A stretch of 64,000 nucleotides of DNA from Cycas panzhihuaensis (lineage: Eukaryota; Cycadophyta): the NCBI GenBank assembly GCA_023213395.1, contig CM041465.1:119605741-119669740 (forward strand), in the 5' to 3' direction. The first letter of the stretch is position 1; every line of letters begins with the position of its first letter. Below, in pieces: positions 1-8,830 of the stretch. The position numbers and the translations under genes were made by a program. The notes beneath the pieces were generated by a model that was not told the origin of the DNA, made no database searches, and worked only from the letters and a program-made list of their open reading frames with translations.

Positions 1-590
1 AGTTTTTTAAACTCAGTCTGGTATTCTTGAACTAAATGTACGTGTCTAAGTTTTGTCAATGCTCCTATAAAGTCTTCATAAGTGCTTAGACCAAATCTTA
101 CTATTAGTTAAGTACATAATTCATTCCAAGTGGGTATTCCTATAGTTCTTTCCAACCATTGATACCATTAGATGGCCTCATATTCCAAGTCGAAGGAGGC
201 CAACATGACCTTTTGGGTATCTAGTATTTGATTTAGCTGGAAGTACTATTCAACCCTATAAATCCAACTAGCTATCTTTGTGGCATCAAACCTTGGGAAA
301 TTAAATTCAGTCATATGGGGAAAATTGCCTAGAATTTAACTTATGGTTTATGTGGGCCCCCTTTAGGCATTTGACTATTGGATTTAGGCATTTGTCAATC
401 CTACCTATTACATCATTTGTTGTAACCATATGAATGCTAGTAATTTGGTATCCATCCCCATTAACGTGTTGTGTAAGTCATGAATGTCCTTGGTTATAGT
501 ATCAATCATACCTAATTTTTCTCAAATGACTCTAATTTCATTGACCATGAATTCTATTATGGAGTCTTGAGATTATCTTCTAGTTGCCAT
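1..590 (-). pseudogene. Ty3/gypsy gag, 5' part, broken (element F)
   Basis: Structural gag of an LTR retrotransposon, cut by the window edge. Reading from the ATG at 590 on the minus strand, the N-terminus begins MATRR; further on come the motifs FPRFDATKIASWIYRVE and LASFDLEYEAI, then a W-rich stretch and EYQTEF near the window start. This is the Retrotrans_gag (PF03732) pattern of chromovirus-type Ty3/gypsy elements, recognised by eye. Several in-frame stops (TAA, TAG, TGA) stand at positions expected to be Gln, Trp or Arg, so it is a decayed copy. Its LTR and primer site lie to the right at 1938-2286, giving a minus-strand element that continues off the left end. The family assignment is fairly sure; the exact clade is not. 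Confidence 0.75.
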
Positions 591-1937
591 GGTACTTTAA
601 ATATATATTTTTTTAATTAGTTTACCAAAGGGTGGAAAATGATAAATAAATTTTTTTTCAATAAGAGGCTTCGATCAATCGAGCTACATAAATAGGAGAT
701 ATTTGGGATTTTTTTATAGATTTAGGGATCTCTTAGTTAGGTGTAGGTTCTTGCAATGAAATTTAGTCACTTATGCTAAAAAATTAGCAAACTAATAAAA
801 AAGGATCTTTTGTTTAGAATGATGGGATCTTACTATAACCAAATTTTAGAGGTAATTTGAGTAATGATTGAGGAGTTATGGTAAATAAAAGGAAAAACAC
901 TAATATAGAAAATCTAGTAAATTAATTTAGAATTTGATTAGGGGCCCTCAAGAACAGAATGTCTAGAATGAAAATTTAGACAATATAGTAAAGTGTTAAG
1001 GCAAACAAAGCATCTAAAATAAAGATATGGCTCCTAGAGTGATTTTTTTTTTACATGCTTTCTATTGAGTCTGATTCAGACTAAAGGTCAAAATTTCCCT
1101 TGGATATAGAGATTTGATTCTAAAATTTTCATTTACTAAAAAACCCTTACTGCCAAATAGATCTACTATAACATGCTTAAAATCTTTATTCTATTTCATC
1201 TAGAAACCCTTTTTACCACACAAGACTATATCTACTTTATTCTATATGAATTTCTATTCTCTTGTAATTCTATAGAAGCCAAAGTGGGATGGAAAATAAG
1301 GGTTACTAATTTGGGTATAAGGAGAGTCTAGTCTATAGGCCCTCTAATATACTAGTCCTAGTCATAATTAGTAACAATTGTAAAGGCTAGCACACTATCC
1401 TATATCTATACTACCTCGTTTGTAGGATATATGAAGAGTAAATTCCTAGGGTTAACCTCTTACCAATGCACTATAGATAATAGACACCAAAGGCTTCCTA
1501 TATAGGGTTAGTTTAGGAATACCTATAAGGGTCTTCTGATATATGCAAGGTATAAGGAAGCTTAATATCATGCCAGTTGATGTTTAAAGCATGGAACACA
1601 TTCTTTCACATGTAACCATGCTGGGCTAAGAATGACAACTTACTAAGACTATTATAGACCCATAATATAGGGTGTCTAGCCTAGTAAAAAGGGTAGGAGC
1701 CAAGCATAATTATCTACCCTTGACAACTATAGAGATGATAGGAAGAAATAAAAGGATAGAAATGAAGAGTGTCAGATGAGAAACCTTTGCTAAAATCTCC
1801 ACCTATAACTTGTAGTAACCAACCACTCTCACTACTTTTTAATTATCAAGATCCCAAGTGGATGAGATGAGAATATATAATAGGTAATTACAGAATGCCA
1901 CTTAAAAAAAAAGGGCATAGAAGTGGCCCTAAAAAGT
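591..1937 (-). other. leader of element F, non-coding
   Basis: About 1.35 kb between the primer binding site and the gag ATG of element F. It is AT-rich with no convincing reading frame. The length is generous for a chromovirus leader and might include a small insertion, but I see no terminal repeats marking one. Confidence 0.45.
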
Positions 1938-1949
1938 GCTCTGATACCA
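1938..1949 (-). promoter_or_regulatory. primer binding site (initiator tRNA-Met), element F
   Basis: On the minus strand this reads TGGTATCAGAGC, the classic complement of the plant initiator tRNA-Met 3' end. It lies two bases inside the LTR end (...TATACCA, AG, TGGTATC...), which fixes the LTR border and the element's orientation. Confidence 0.9.
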
Positions 1950-1951
1950 CT

Positions 1952-2286
1952 TGGTATACTCCTATTATTGCAAATCCTAAAAAGAACATAAATATGCATG
2001 AAAATCTCAAGAATCTTTATTAATTCACAAGAACTTACAATCATAAGTCTCTTTGAGGGGGCAACCTCCTATGAGTAGAGCTCTCTTATAACATTCTTCG
2101 ATGCCCCTTCATATTACAAACATTCTTTATATATTAAGATATTACTCCTACTACCCTACTACTAGTGCATGTGGGATTACAAAATGGACATTGCCCTTAC
2201 AATAGAATATGTGCTATCATTATATTACTACTACTAACAACTACCATCCTATACTAATAAAGGGTTGGGACATGAGGATCCTAACA
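1952..2286 (-). repeat. 5' LTR of element F (335 bp)
   Basis: On the minus strand the segment begins TGTTAGGATCCTC and ends AGTATACCA, so it has TG...CA termini and is directly followed by the primer site. The partner LTR is off the window, so identity and target duplication cannot be checked. The expected 5-bp duplication would be 2287-2291. Confidence 0.75.
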
Positions 2287-3042
2287 TTATGACTTAATCC
2301 TACTTTAAATTGCTAAATAAAATCCATTTCCTAGTTTATAAAAGGACTAAATATACCCACTTAATAGAGTAGATGAGGATATTTCAAAATTTTATTAAAG
2401 AGTTAATAGCATATTTCATGTCTCTTAACAAAGTAAGTTAAAATTACCCTACTTTAAAAATCTTTTGGGTAGTTAACTTACTCTAAATGTCACCAGTATA
2501 TAATCCATTATGATAATCATAAAGAAGATTATTAGACTCTTCTTCAAAAATATAATATAGTGAAATCATTATAATTCCCTTATATAAGATGCCACATATG
2601 ACCATATAGTGCCATGTTTCAAATATAATTTATCTTTATAATCTCAAGAAACATTCAATGGATGAGTTTTTTTTATAGATATATAGGAATACCAATAGAC
2701 ATATGGGAATACTAATTTACCATTATATATCTAAACTAATGTGCATAAGGTATTGACAATATATTATGCCATTATCATACCCATTTTTTATTTAAATTTG
2801 ATTGCTTGAATGTAAATGCTTCAAGGAGTGATCTATCTTACCATATTATGTGATAAATCAAACTTGGTAAGTGGATGTAGCAATAGATTAGAACTCATTA
2901 TGACTTTAGAATATGCATTTAATAAGTAGTACCTTGATTTTTTTAATAGTTATGATAAGGTGAAGACACTACATTTTGTGGTAGTTTGCTTTAACTTATA
3001 TTCTATTAGAGATTTAACTTATATAGTAAATTGCCTATTCTT
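2287..3042. other. AT-rich spacer, nothing recognised
   Basis: Lies between the LTRs of elements F and D. I see no coding frame, terminal repeat or RNA gene in it. Confidence 0.5.
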
Positions 3043-3410
3043 TGTTAGAATTGACCAAAGTGCTATGATCCCATATTAGAATTGAACAATATTATATAGA
3101 GTGAAGCAAGTGAATGCATATAACTTAAGCCATATTCAAAATACACTTATGAAACAACATTGTATTAATCCATTATGAAGAAGGTACATTAGATTTCTAT
3201 GTAGATGGTGGTATTAAAGAACACTAGGGTTTACAACCCCATAAGATATATACTTGGTAAGGAGGAGTAAACTTCTTCAACCTACAAATTCAAAATAATA
3301 TAAAATAGTAACAATACATAATAAAATAATATTACCTTAACTTACCATTAAGATGTGTGTACTCACATGTTTTTAAAGTGGGAGTTAGGTGAGAAATATT
3401 AACCCCAACA
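3043..3410 (-). repeat. 3' LTR of copia-type element D (368 bp)
   Basis: On the minus strand it starts TGTTGGGGTTAATATT, after a purine-rich GGGCAAG stretch, and ends TTCTAACA. It matches the truncated LTR at 48059-48310 over most of its length, including a block around 3170-3257 that is nearly identical. Its terminal 31 bp (3043-3073) is one unit of a repeat that contains a primer-site-like sequence (TGGGATCATAGC on the minus strand). The LTRs of the small element at 44296-44971 belong to a related family. Confidence 0.75.
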
Positions 3411-3689
3411 TACTTGCCCTTAATATTCATCACAATCATCTTCTACTTCTCCTTGAACTTGTGGTATAAATACTTGAGGTATACTTTGAAAAAGTGATTG
3501 TGCTCATGTCTTATAACTTTATCATTAACTTTAAAGTGGTTGTAAATTTGTACTATTATCCTTTCCATATAGTCTTAAACAAATTATGGTCCAAATATAG
3601 GTGTAAGTTGCTTCAAATAAATATAAGTATCTTCATCTTTGAGTTTTCCCTTTTGATGAGAGTTAACCGGTTCAAATGTAGATGTAGCT
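3411..3689 (-). pseudogene. element D, 3' internal part after the break by element A
   Basis: The piece of element D between its 3' LTR and the insertion of Tat element A. On the minus strand it continues from the gag half at 43293-43732. Short gag-like coding runs can be read (for example HQKGKLKDEDTYIYLKQL, and a Gln/Pro-rich end VFIPQVQGEVEDDCDEY), with stops between. There is no room for protease, integrase or RT before the LTR, so either D was a gag-only element or its pol was deleted before A inserted. Confidence 0.5.
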
Positions 3690-6076
3690 TGGAATCGCAT
3701 CAATGGGATGGTAACTACACCTAGTTAGGATTGAGATTATCAACAGAAGGCTTTGAAGTAAAGGGGTTGATCCAACAAATGAAGAGAAACACCCACACAA
3801 GGTATTCGTGCATCGAAATGTAGGTTCGAGACCCATGAATGGTGCAAAACTTCCTCTAGGTAACTTAGTTTTGGTTTTGGGGCAGCGCAATTGAGGGATA
3901 TCCTTAGTTTCCTGAGTGACCTTAAAATGTAAGTCTTCCTACCCTTGGATGGACAGAAGGGAAGGGCAAGGCCCAACGAGGAAGTAGATCCTCATGGAGG
4001 ATGAAGGAATATGGATAGGATGTATGTAGGTAAGTGGTGGGAGATACTCATTCATAAGGGTGGTGTTGGGAAACCACCTCTTGCACGAAACCAACCCAAA
4101 GCAAAGAGTGTCAAGGTTATTAAGTTGGGATGGGTATGATAGGGTTGAAGGAGGAGGTCTTAGAGGATGTATCCTCTTTGAACTAACCCACCTAAAGTGA
4201 GCATTACAGGAGTGAAGAATGATGGTAGAAGTAGTTCCCACTGCCGTATATATAAAGGAATCTACCTTCTATGTGTAATAGTGAAACGATATCTAATCAG
4301 TTATGTATGCAAACAAGAGATAAAAGAAGTATATGCATAAAAGATAATAGATATACTTTCTCTTATTTTCTCTATAATATAAACTCTCACTCTCTTGTTA
4401 CTTCAAAAAAAAAAGAAAAAGGAAGAGAGAGGCAAACCAATCTAACACACAAAATGTGCAGCAATGATGCAAACCTTAGGAGGTTGTATGCACTCAAATG
4501 GAAAGAGGAAAAGAGATATCACCTATCTTGTGCTTGTTCCTAAAAGGGCAAGCTAGTGTGCATATGCAAATGAATGGTACAAATTAGTTCCCTTTTATCT
4601 TTTCCCTTTATGTTCTTATCATGCAAACATACAAACTTAAAAGGTAAACAAAGAAAAGATCTATGAAAGGGAGGTGATGTACTTGGAAAAATGATGCCGC
4701 TGAAACAAAGTCACCGTCTTACACCACACCTGCTTCTTCTTTTCCTTCTCCTAACACATAGGCACTGTAGAGGCTTCCTTACCTTCCCTGAAGCAAAAGG
4801 AAGAAAACAAGAAAGGTAAAGGAAAATGAACCATGCTAAAAGCTGAAATAACCAAGGAAAAGGAAAGCAAAGAAACATACTCGGATTGTAGTGGTTTGTC
4901 CTTCTCTGCGAATGGTGTAATAAACCTAAAATCACAAAGGTCTTCTACCCTTTTCCAAGGGGCAGCTAGAGTGCCAAGCAAATATATGTATACATATAGC
5001 TATAAAATACTAAGAATATTATAAGTTAAAGCACTTTAAGTCAAGCAAATTTCCAACCAAAGAACAACTCCAAATCTGCTTAAAGCCAACAACACAAGAC
5101 AAGGGATGCAGGCGATTAGCCTCAGAATGTCTAATCCTTCAACAAGCATAGCTCCATGCTGCCTCTAAACATAGGAAACAATGGGTTGGGATAACCTAAT
5201 GGCAACAAATAATAAGAGAGACAAACAACATGAAGTTTACAAATATCATTTATGTTGCAAGTGTTGCTATGTGTAGCAAATTATAATGTTAATCAAGCCA
5301 AGACCTAAGTGGATATGAGACACTACTTGGCATTGGAAAATCTGCCCAAGAGAGGCACTCAAGCCTAGAAATAGTGCAGCAAGAGGCATCATATATTGAT
5401 ATCCAATAAAGGCTGACTTCCAAAAGCTCGTTGGTGGCCCAAGAAAGGCACAAGAGGAGGAGAGGAAAAGAGGAGAAGGGGGTTACCCTTGAGGAGCAGG
5501 CCTAGTTGGGTACGTATCCTGCCTTGGCCTCTTTCTCTCACTCTTTGAGGTCCTCTCCTGTAGCCTCCTTAGAGAAACCAAGAGAGGGCAAGAAGATGAT
5601 GTGGGCATAAGGAAAGAAATGAAGGGAATGCCTCTTGTATGCACTGGAAAATGGAGAAAAAGAAAGATGTTTCAAATGATCTAATCTCTTTTAAGAAAGT
5701 TTAAAAGGAATAAAATGGAGCAAACATGAAATAATACCTGCTGGGATGGATTGGAGGTAGGTCTACTCCTAAAAATGGTAGGAAATAATAGATCTAAGGT
5801 GCTTATAGGTGGATCCTTGGGAGAGCAATGAAACCTAGAAATAAGCTTACTGAAACTTGCTGAAAGGATGTGGAGGCGAAACTTGGAGTGAATCCCTACT
5901 TGAAGAAGCTTGTTGGCGAGCTTGCTGTGACCAATCCAAGCTGAAGAGGGTAGATCTCAGGATGGAGCACAAGGAACTTAGGTATTACAGGGCATTCCTA
6001 CAGAAAATTGCTTATAAAAGAAGAAGAAAAGAGGAGAGTAGGTAGAATAAGAGATAGAAAATAAAGTTCTATTGGG

Positions 6077-6083
6077 CTTTATA
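6077..6083 (-). promoter_or_regulatory. probable LTR TATA box (element A, 3' LTR)
   Basis: Minus strand GGTATAAAGCCC, conserved at 42566-42572 in the other LTR. It lies in the middle of the LTR, as expected for a U3 promoter. The start site is not mapped. Confidence 0.45.
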
Positions 6084-6214
6084 CCTAACCCTAAGATGAA
6101 TGGACAATTGTGGTTAGGGTAGGACTTAAGGGGTGTCAAAGCCACATGGTAATTTGGTGAAAAAAGTGAAGTTTGCCATGATAGATTTTATAAAATGTTT
6201 TATGATAGTCGCCC

Positions 6215-6250
6215 CATGGCAAACTTTGCAGTACTGCGAAGTTTACCATG
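6215..6250. repeat. 17-bp-arm hairpin in the LTR of element A
   Basis: Arms CATGGCAAACTTTGCAG and CTGCGAAGTTTACCATG with a 2-nt loop; the two mismatches become G-U pairs in RNA. The copy in the other LTR (about 42690-42740) has decayed. A similar TAAACT...AGTTTA hairpin lies in intron 1 of the antisense gene. Confidence 0.6.
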
Positions 6251-6804
6251 GTACCACAACATTTGCCGCAGTGTAGTGACATAGGCAAATATAGGGCAAA
6301 AAAGGGTGCCTTGGAGCCCTAAAGGAGGGTGCCCTAGGCCTAGGAGAGGCTGGCCCTCTGTCCAGATGGCTGGGGATAGTCATATGAAGAGGATGACCTA
6401 AACTAAATGGGGCACTAGAGCAATAAGATTCCTAGGAAACTGGTAACTGGAATAGGGATGTACCAATCACACTTAATAGGGTGCTAAGGGTTGTTATGTG
6501 GTAAGGAGGGGTGTGAATAGATCATATGGGCTAAGTGGTACTTAATATAACATGGAGGTGCATAGGAGGGTTATGGAGTGCCATGGGGAAGCATGTCCCA
6601 TAGATCGTCATAGGTTGAAAGAGTATCAAGCAATATGATCAAGCAATAGATGCAAAACGATCACTCAAATGCATCAGTCAGCCATGCAGTAAAATGATGC
6701 TTTTATTTACTTTTCTATAGAAGTAACAAAGGCAAAGGCTAGAAACATACCTGTACTTACCTAAGTCAAGTTGCTAAGAACCTATTCCCAGTAGGTGGAA
6801 AACA

Positions 6805-6814
6805 CTTCCCCCTT
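6805..6814 (-). promoter_or_regulatory. polypurine tract of element A
   Basis: Minus strand CCAAGGGGGAAG lies immediately before the LTR start TGTTTTCC, the expected place for the plus-strand primer. The corresponding spot in B (GCCGAGGCGA) and C (GCCGAGGCGG) is less purine-rich. Confidence 0.6.
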
Positions 6815-7303
6815 GGCAGTAGAGCCTCACAGCTTGGAGGCGTAATGCAATGATAAATGCTGGCAACACAATGTTAGTAACACATATATATGTAAATAAT
6901 CATAATAATGGCATGAGCCAAGGGTGATGACAAGTGTCATGGCGGAACATGTGGGTGTAGAGGCGAGGACGAAACAACATAGGGGCTACCTATGTGTCGT
7001 CGTATAGACAACATACAATGATAGTGGATGGGGGAATGCCCTCATCGTAAGAGTAAAATGAAAGGGTGGTGAGGACCATGCATAAGATCAAATAGATGTT
7101 ATGAACAAAGTGCTATGTACATACAGAAGCTAAGAATAGCGAGAGTTATGTGTTAAGATACTAAGAGTAAAGCAAAGAAAATAAACCTAGTGGTCATCAT
7201 AGTTTAACCTCATTAGCGACCAACTTTCAGAGGTGTGAACAGATTGCAATGTAAAGTGCAAGATGACCCGAGACTTGGGTGCATGGGTGACGAGACAAGT
7301 CTC
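6815..7303 (-). other. 3' untranslated spacer of element A
   Basis: About 490 bp between the separate RNase H frame and the LTR. It is homologous to 29506-29919 in B and 50820-51235 in C. No reading frame is conserved. Confidence 0.5.
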
Positions 7304-7726
7304 TCAAGGTGGATCACTAAGGAGAGGAAGGCGATGCTTAAGGATGAGATAAACCAAGTTGTCAATCTCAACATTAAGAGCCAGAGGGATGTGTCAAATG
7401 TTAATGTATGAAAAACAAGCCAACAGGGACTTGGCAGTCGAGGCAAGGGCTCTCAGGCATGGATACCACACCTGGTGGACCTGGGTGAGATGGGACATCA
7501 CAATGTGAGAGTTGCAAAGGAGAACGATGGGTTCATGGTGGAAGCGGAGTGCATCGGTAAGGGTCTCAATAATAACTATTTACTCAGCCTCATTATTGGT
7601 GGCCTCGAGAAGGAAGATTCTAGAATACATGAAGTCATGTCCAAAAGGGTCACGAAGAATCCACACAATAGTGGAAGGGCCAGGGTTGCTACGACTTCTA
7701 CCATAAGTGAAAATGAGTAATGCCAT
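7304..7726 (-). pseudogene. separate archaeal-like RNase H, element A copy
   Basis: A stand-alone sense-strand frame of 423 nt, the same length as in B and C. It reads as an RNase H fold: FTYG..RSNPGPS at the first strand, TNNEAE, LLCNSH and NVEIDNL. RNase H removes the RNA strand of RNA-DNA hybrids during reverse transcription. Here the first catalytic Asp is Tyr (TAT), and the third (C-D-S in C) is Asn, so it is inactive. At least two in-frame stops are present. An extra archaeal-like RNase H is a known mark of Tat-lineage elements; in this family it lies downstream of integrase and beyond the antisense gene. Confidence 0.72.
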
Positions 7727-8282
7727 GAAAAAAGAATTAAGGTCTCAATAGAGAGAAAGTGCTGATGAGATCAGTGAGTGAAGAGGACTCAACAATATGA
7801 AATAATCGTAAAAGACTTGAGTGGTTGTTAATAAAGGCTACGAAGGATAGGAATACCTAAAGATAGGGCTACCTAAAGGTGGGAGAGACTATTCGATAGT
7901 CACGAAAGAACCGACAGTGAAAAGTCTCCTCTAAGGGTGTCAAAGGTCGCTTAAGGAAGTGAAATGTAGTTCCAAATAGAGGGGACCTTTGGGAGCCGTA
8001 GAGGCACATATAGGTAGCAAAAATTGGTTTAGGACAACGAAATGAGTCAAATAAGTATAAACTCAAGTATGAATGGAGGTGACACGTAAAATAAGTTAAA
8101 GGGGCCTTGTAAGGCCAAAGAGGGGGGTGCCATAAATACACCCAGAGGGTCAAGAAAGAAAGTGGACCACAGAGGCGAAATGAGAGACAAACCCAAAAGG
8201 CAAAGGTGATCAGGGAAGAGAGATGGTCCCAAGGGCTATCGCGGTGGGGGAAATGGAAGAAGTGCCTATCGGGGCACATGCC
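7727..8282. other. divergent region between RNase H and antisense gene (A)
   Basis: About 550 bp separates the RNase H ATG (minus) from the antisense TATA box (plus). The same arrangement and spacing occur in B and C. Long minus-strand frames here (for example 7869-8279) are not supported: in B and C the aligned frame has stops at matching places. It may hold upstream promoter sequence for the antisense gene. Confidence 0.5.
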
Positions 8283-8289
8283 TATATAA
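8283..8289 (+). promoter_or_regulatory. TATA box of the antisense gene, element A
   Basis: GCCTATATAAGGAAA on the plus strand, opposite to element A's own transcription. The ATG of the antisense gene lies 168 nt downstream of the box start; spacing is 167 in C and 169 in B. Conservation of box and distance in three copies, beside general decay, supports a real promoter. Expected start site near 8315. Confidence 0.72.
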
Positions 8290-8730
8290 GGAAAATTTGA
8301 CGAAAATGAAATTTATTTTCATAGGCTCGCGATCGATTTTGAGCCCTTCTCCTTACGCAATGAAGTGCTACCCAACTTCGAAGGCATGCAGGTAGAGATC
8401 GGACCATCAGATCAAGACGTAGAGACAACCAGTGAGACCAAAGAGACGAGATGGTGGTAGCGAGGCCAGATCCGGTGAGTGAATCACCCATTCCCTAACC
8501 CATCTAGTTATTTGAATTTTGTGGCTTTTTATTATTTTTTAGTATAGTTTTGGGCCTCTTATGGGTGAACAGTGATCTCGTGGAGTCTGAATTAGACCAA
8601 GCAAGAGGGGGGACCAAGGCATTAGGTAGCCCTGATCCTGATGGACCAGAACATGGCTCACCTAGACAAAATTTTTTGATTTTTTGGGTAGGAAACCCCC
8701 CATATTGTGGGGGTGATGTCAGAACCATAA

Positions 8731-8756
8731 CAAAGATCACAGTATTGTGATCTTTG
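8731..8756. repeat. perfect hairpin in intron 1 (A)
   Basis: CAAAGATCACA, loop GTAT, TGTGATCTTTG: an 11-bp perfect stem. The equivalent in B is 28062-28091 with one mismatch in the stem core, and a looser form in C lies at about 52664-52700. Confidence 0.65.
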
Positions 8757-8800
8757 TCATGGGGCCATTAAGATTGTTCTAAAAATTTGGTGGGCGCCAT

Positions 8801-8830
8801 GCTAAACTCTACAGTACTATAGTGTTTAGC
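8801..8830. repeat. second hairpin in intron 1 (A)
   Basis: Arms GCTAAACTCTACAG and CTATAGTGTTTAGC around TA, with two mismatches. The same 30-nt hairpin is at 28006-28035 in B. It resembles the LTR hairpin at 6215-6250. Confidence 0.55.

Larger units (their letters stand above)
3690..6804 (-). repeat. 3' LTR of element A (3115 bp)
   Basis: Direct-repeat partner of 40178-43292, alignable along its whole length. On the minus strand it begins TGTTTTCCACC and ends GCGATTCCA. It holds a TATA-like TATAAAG on the minus strand (6077-6083) and a strong hairpin at 6215-6250. The middle differs markedly from the LTRs of B and C, although the ends and the internal region are alike, so A is a separate LTR subfamily. 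Confidence 0.88.

Noticed and set aside
7475-7720. plus-strand frame opposite the RNase H of A
   Set aside because: Similar plus-strand frames occur opposite the RNase H in C; they are the complement of the RNase H frame, and the sense frame carries all recognisable motifs.
7869-8279. 136-codon minus-strand frame upstream of the RNase H in A
   Set aside because: B and C have stops at matching positions in this region; conserved as DNA, not as protein.
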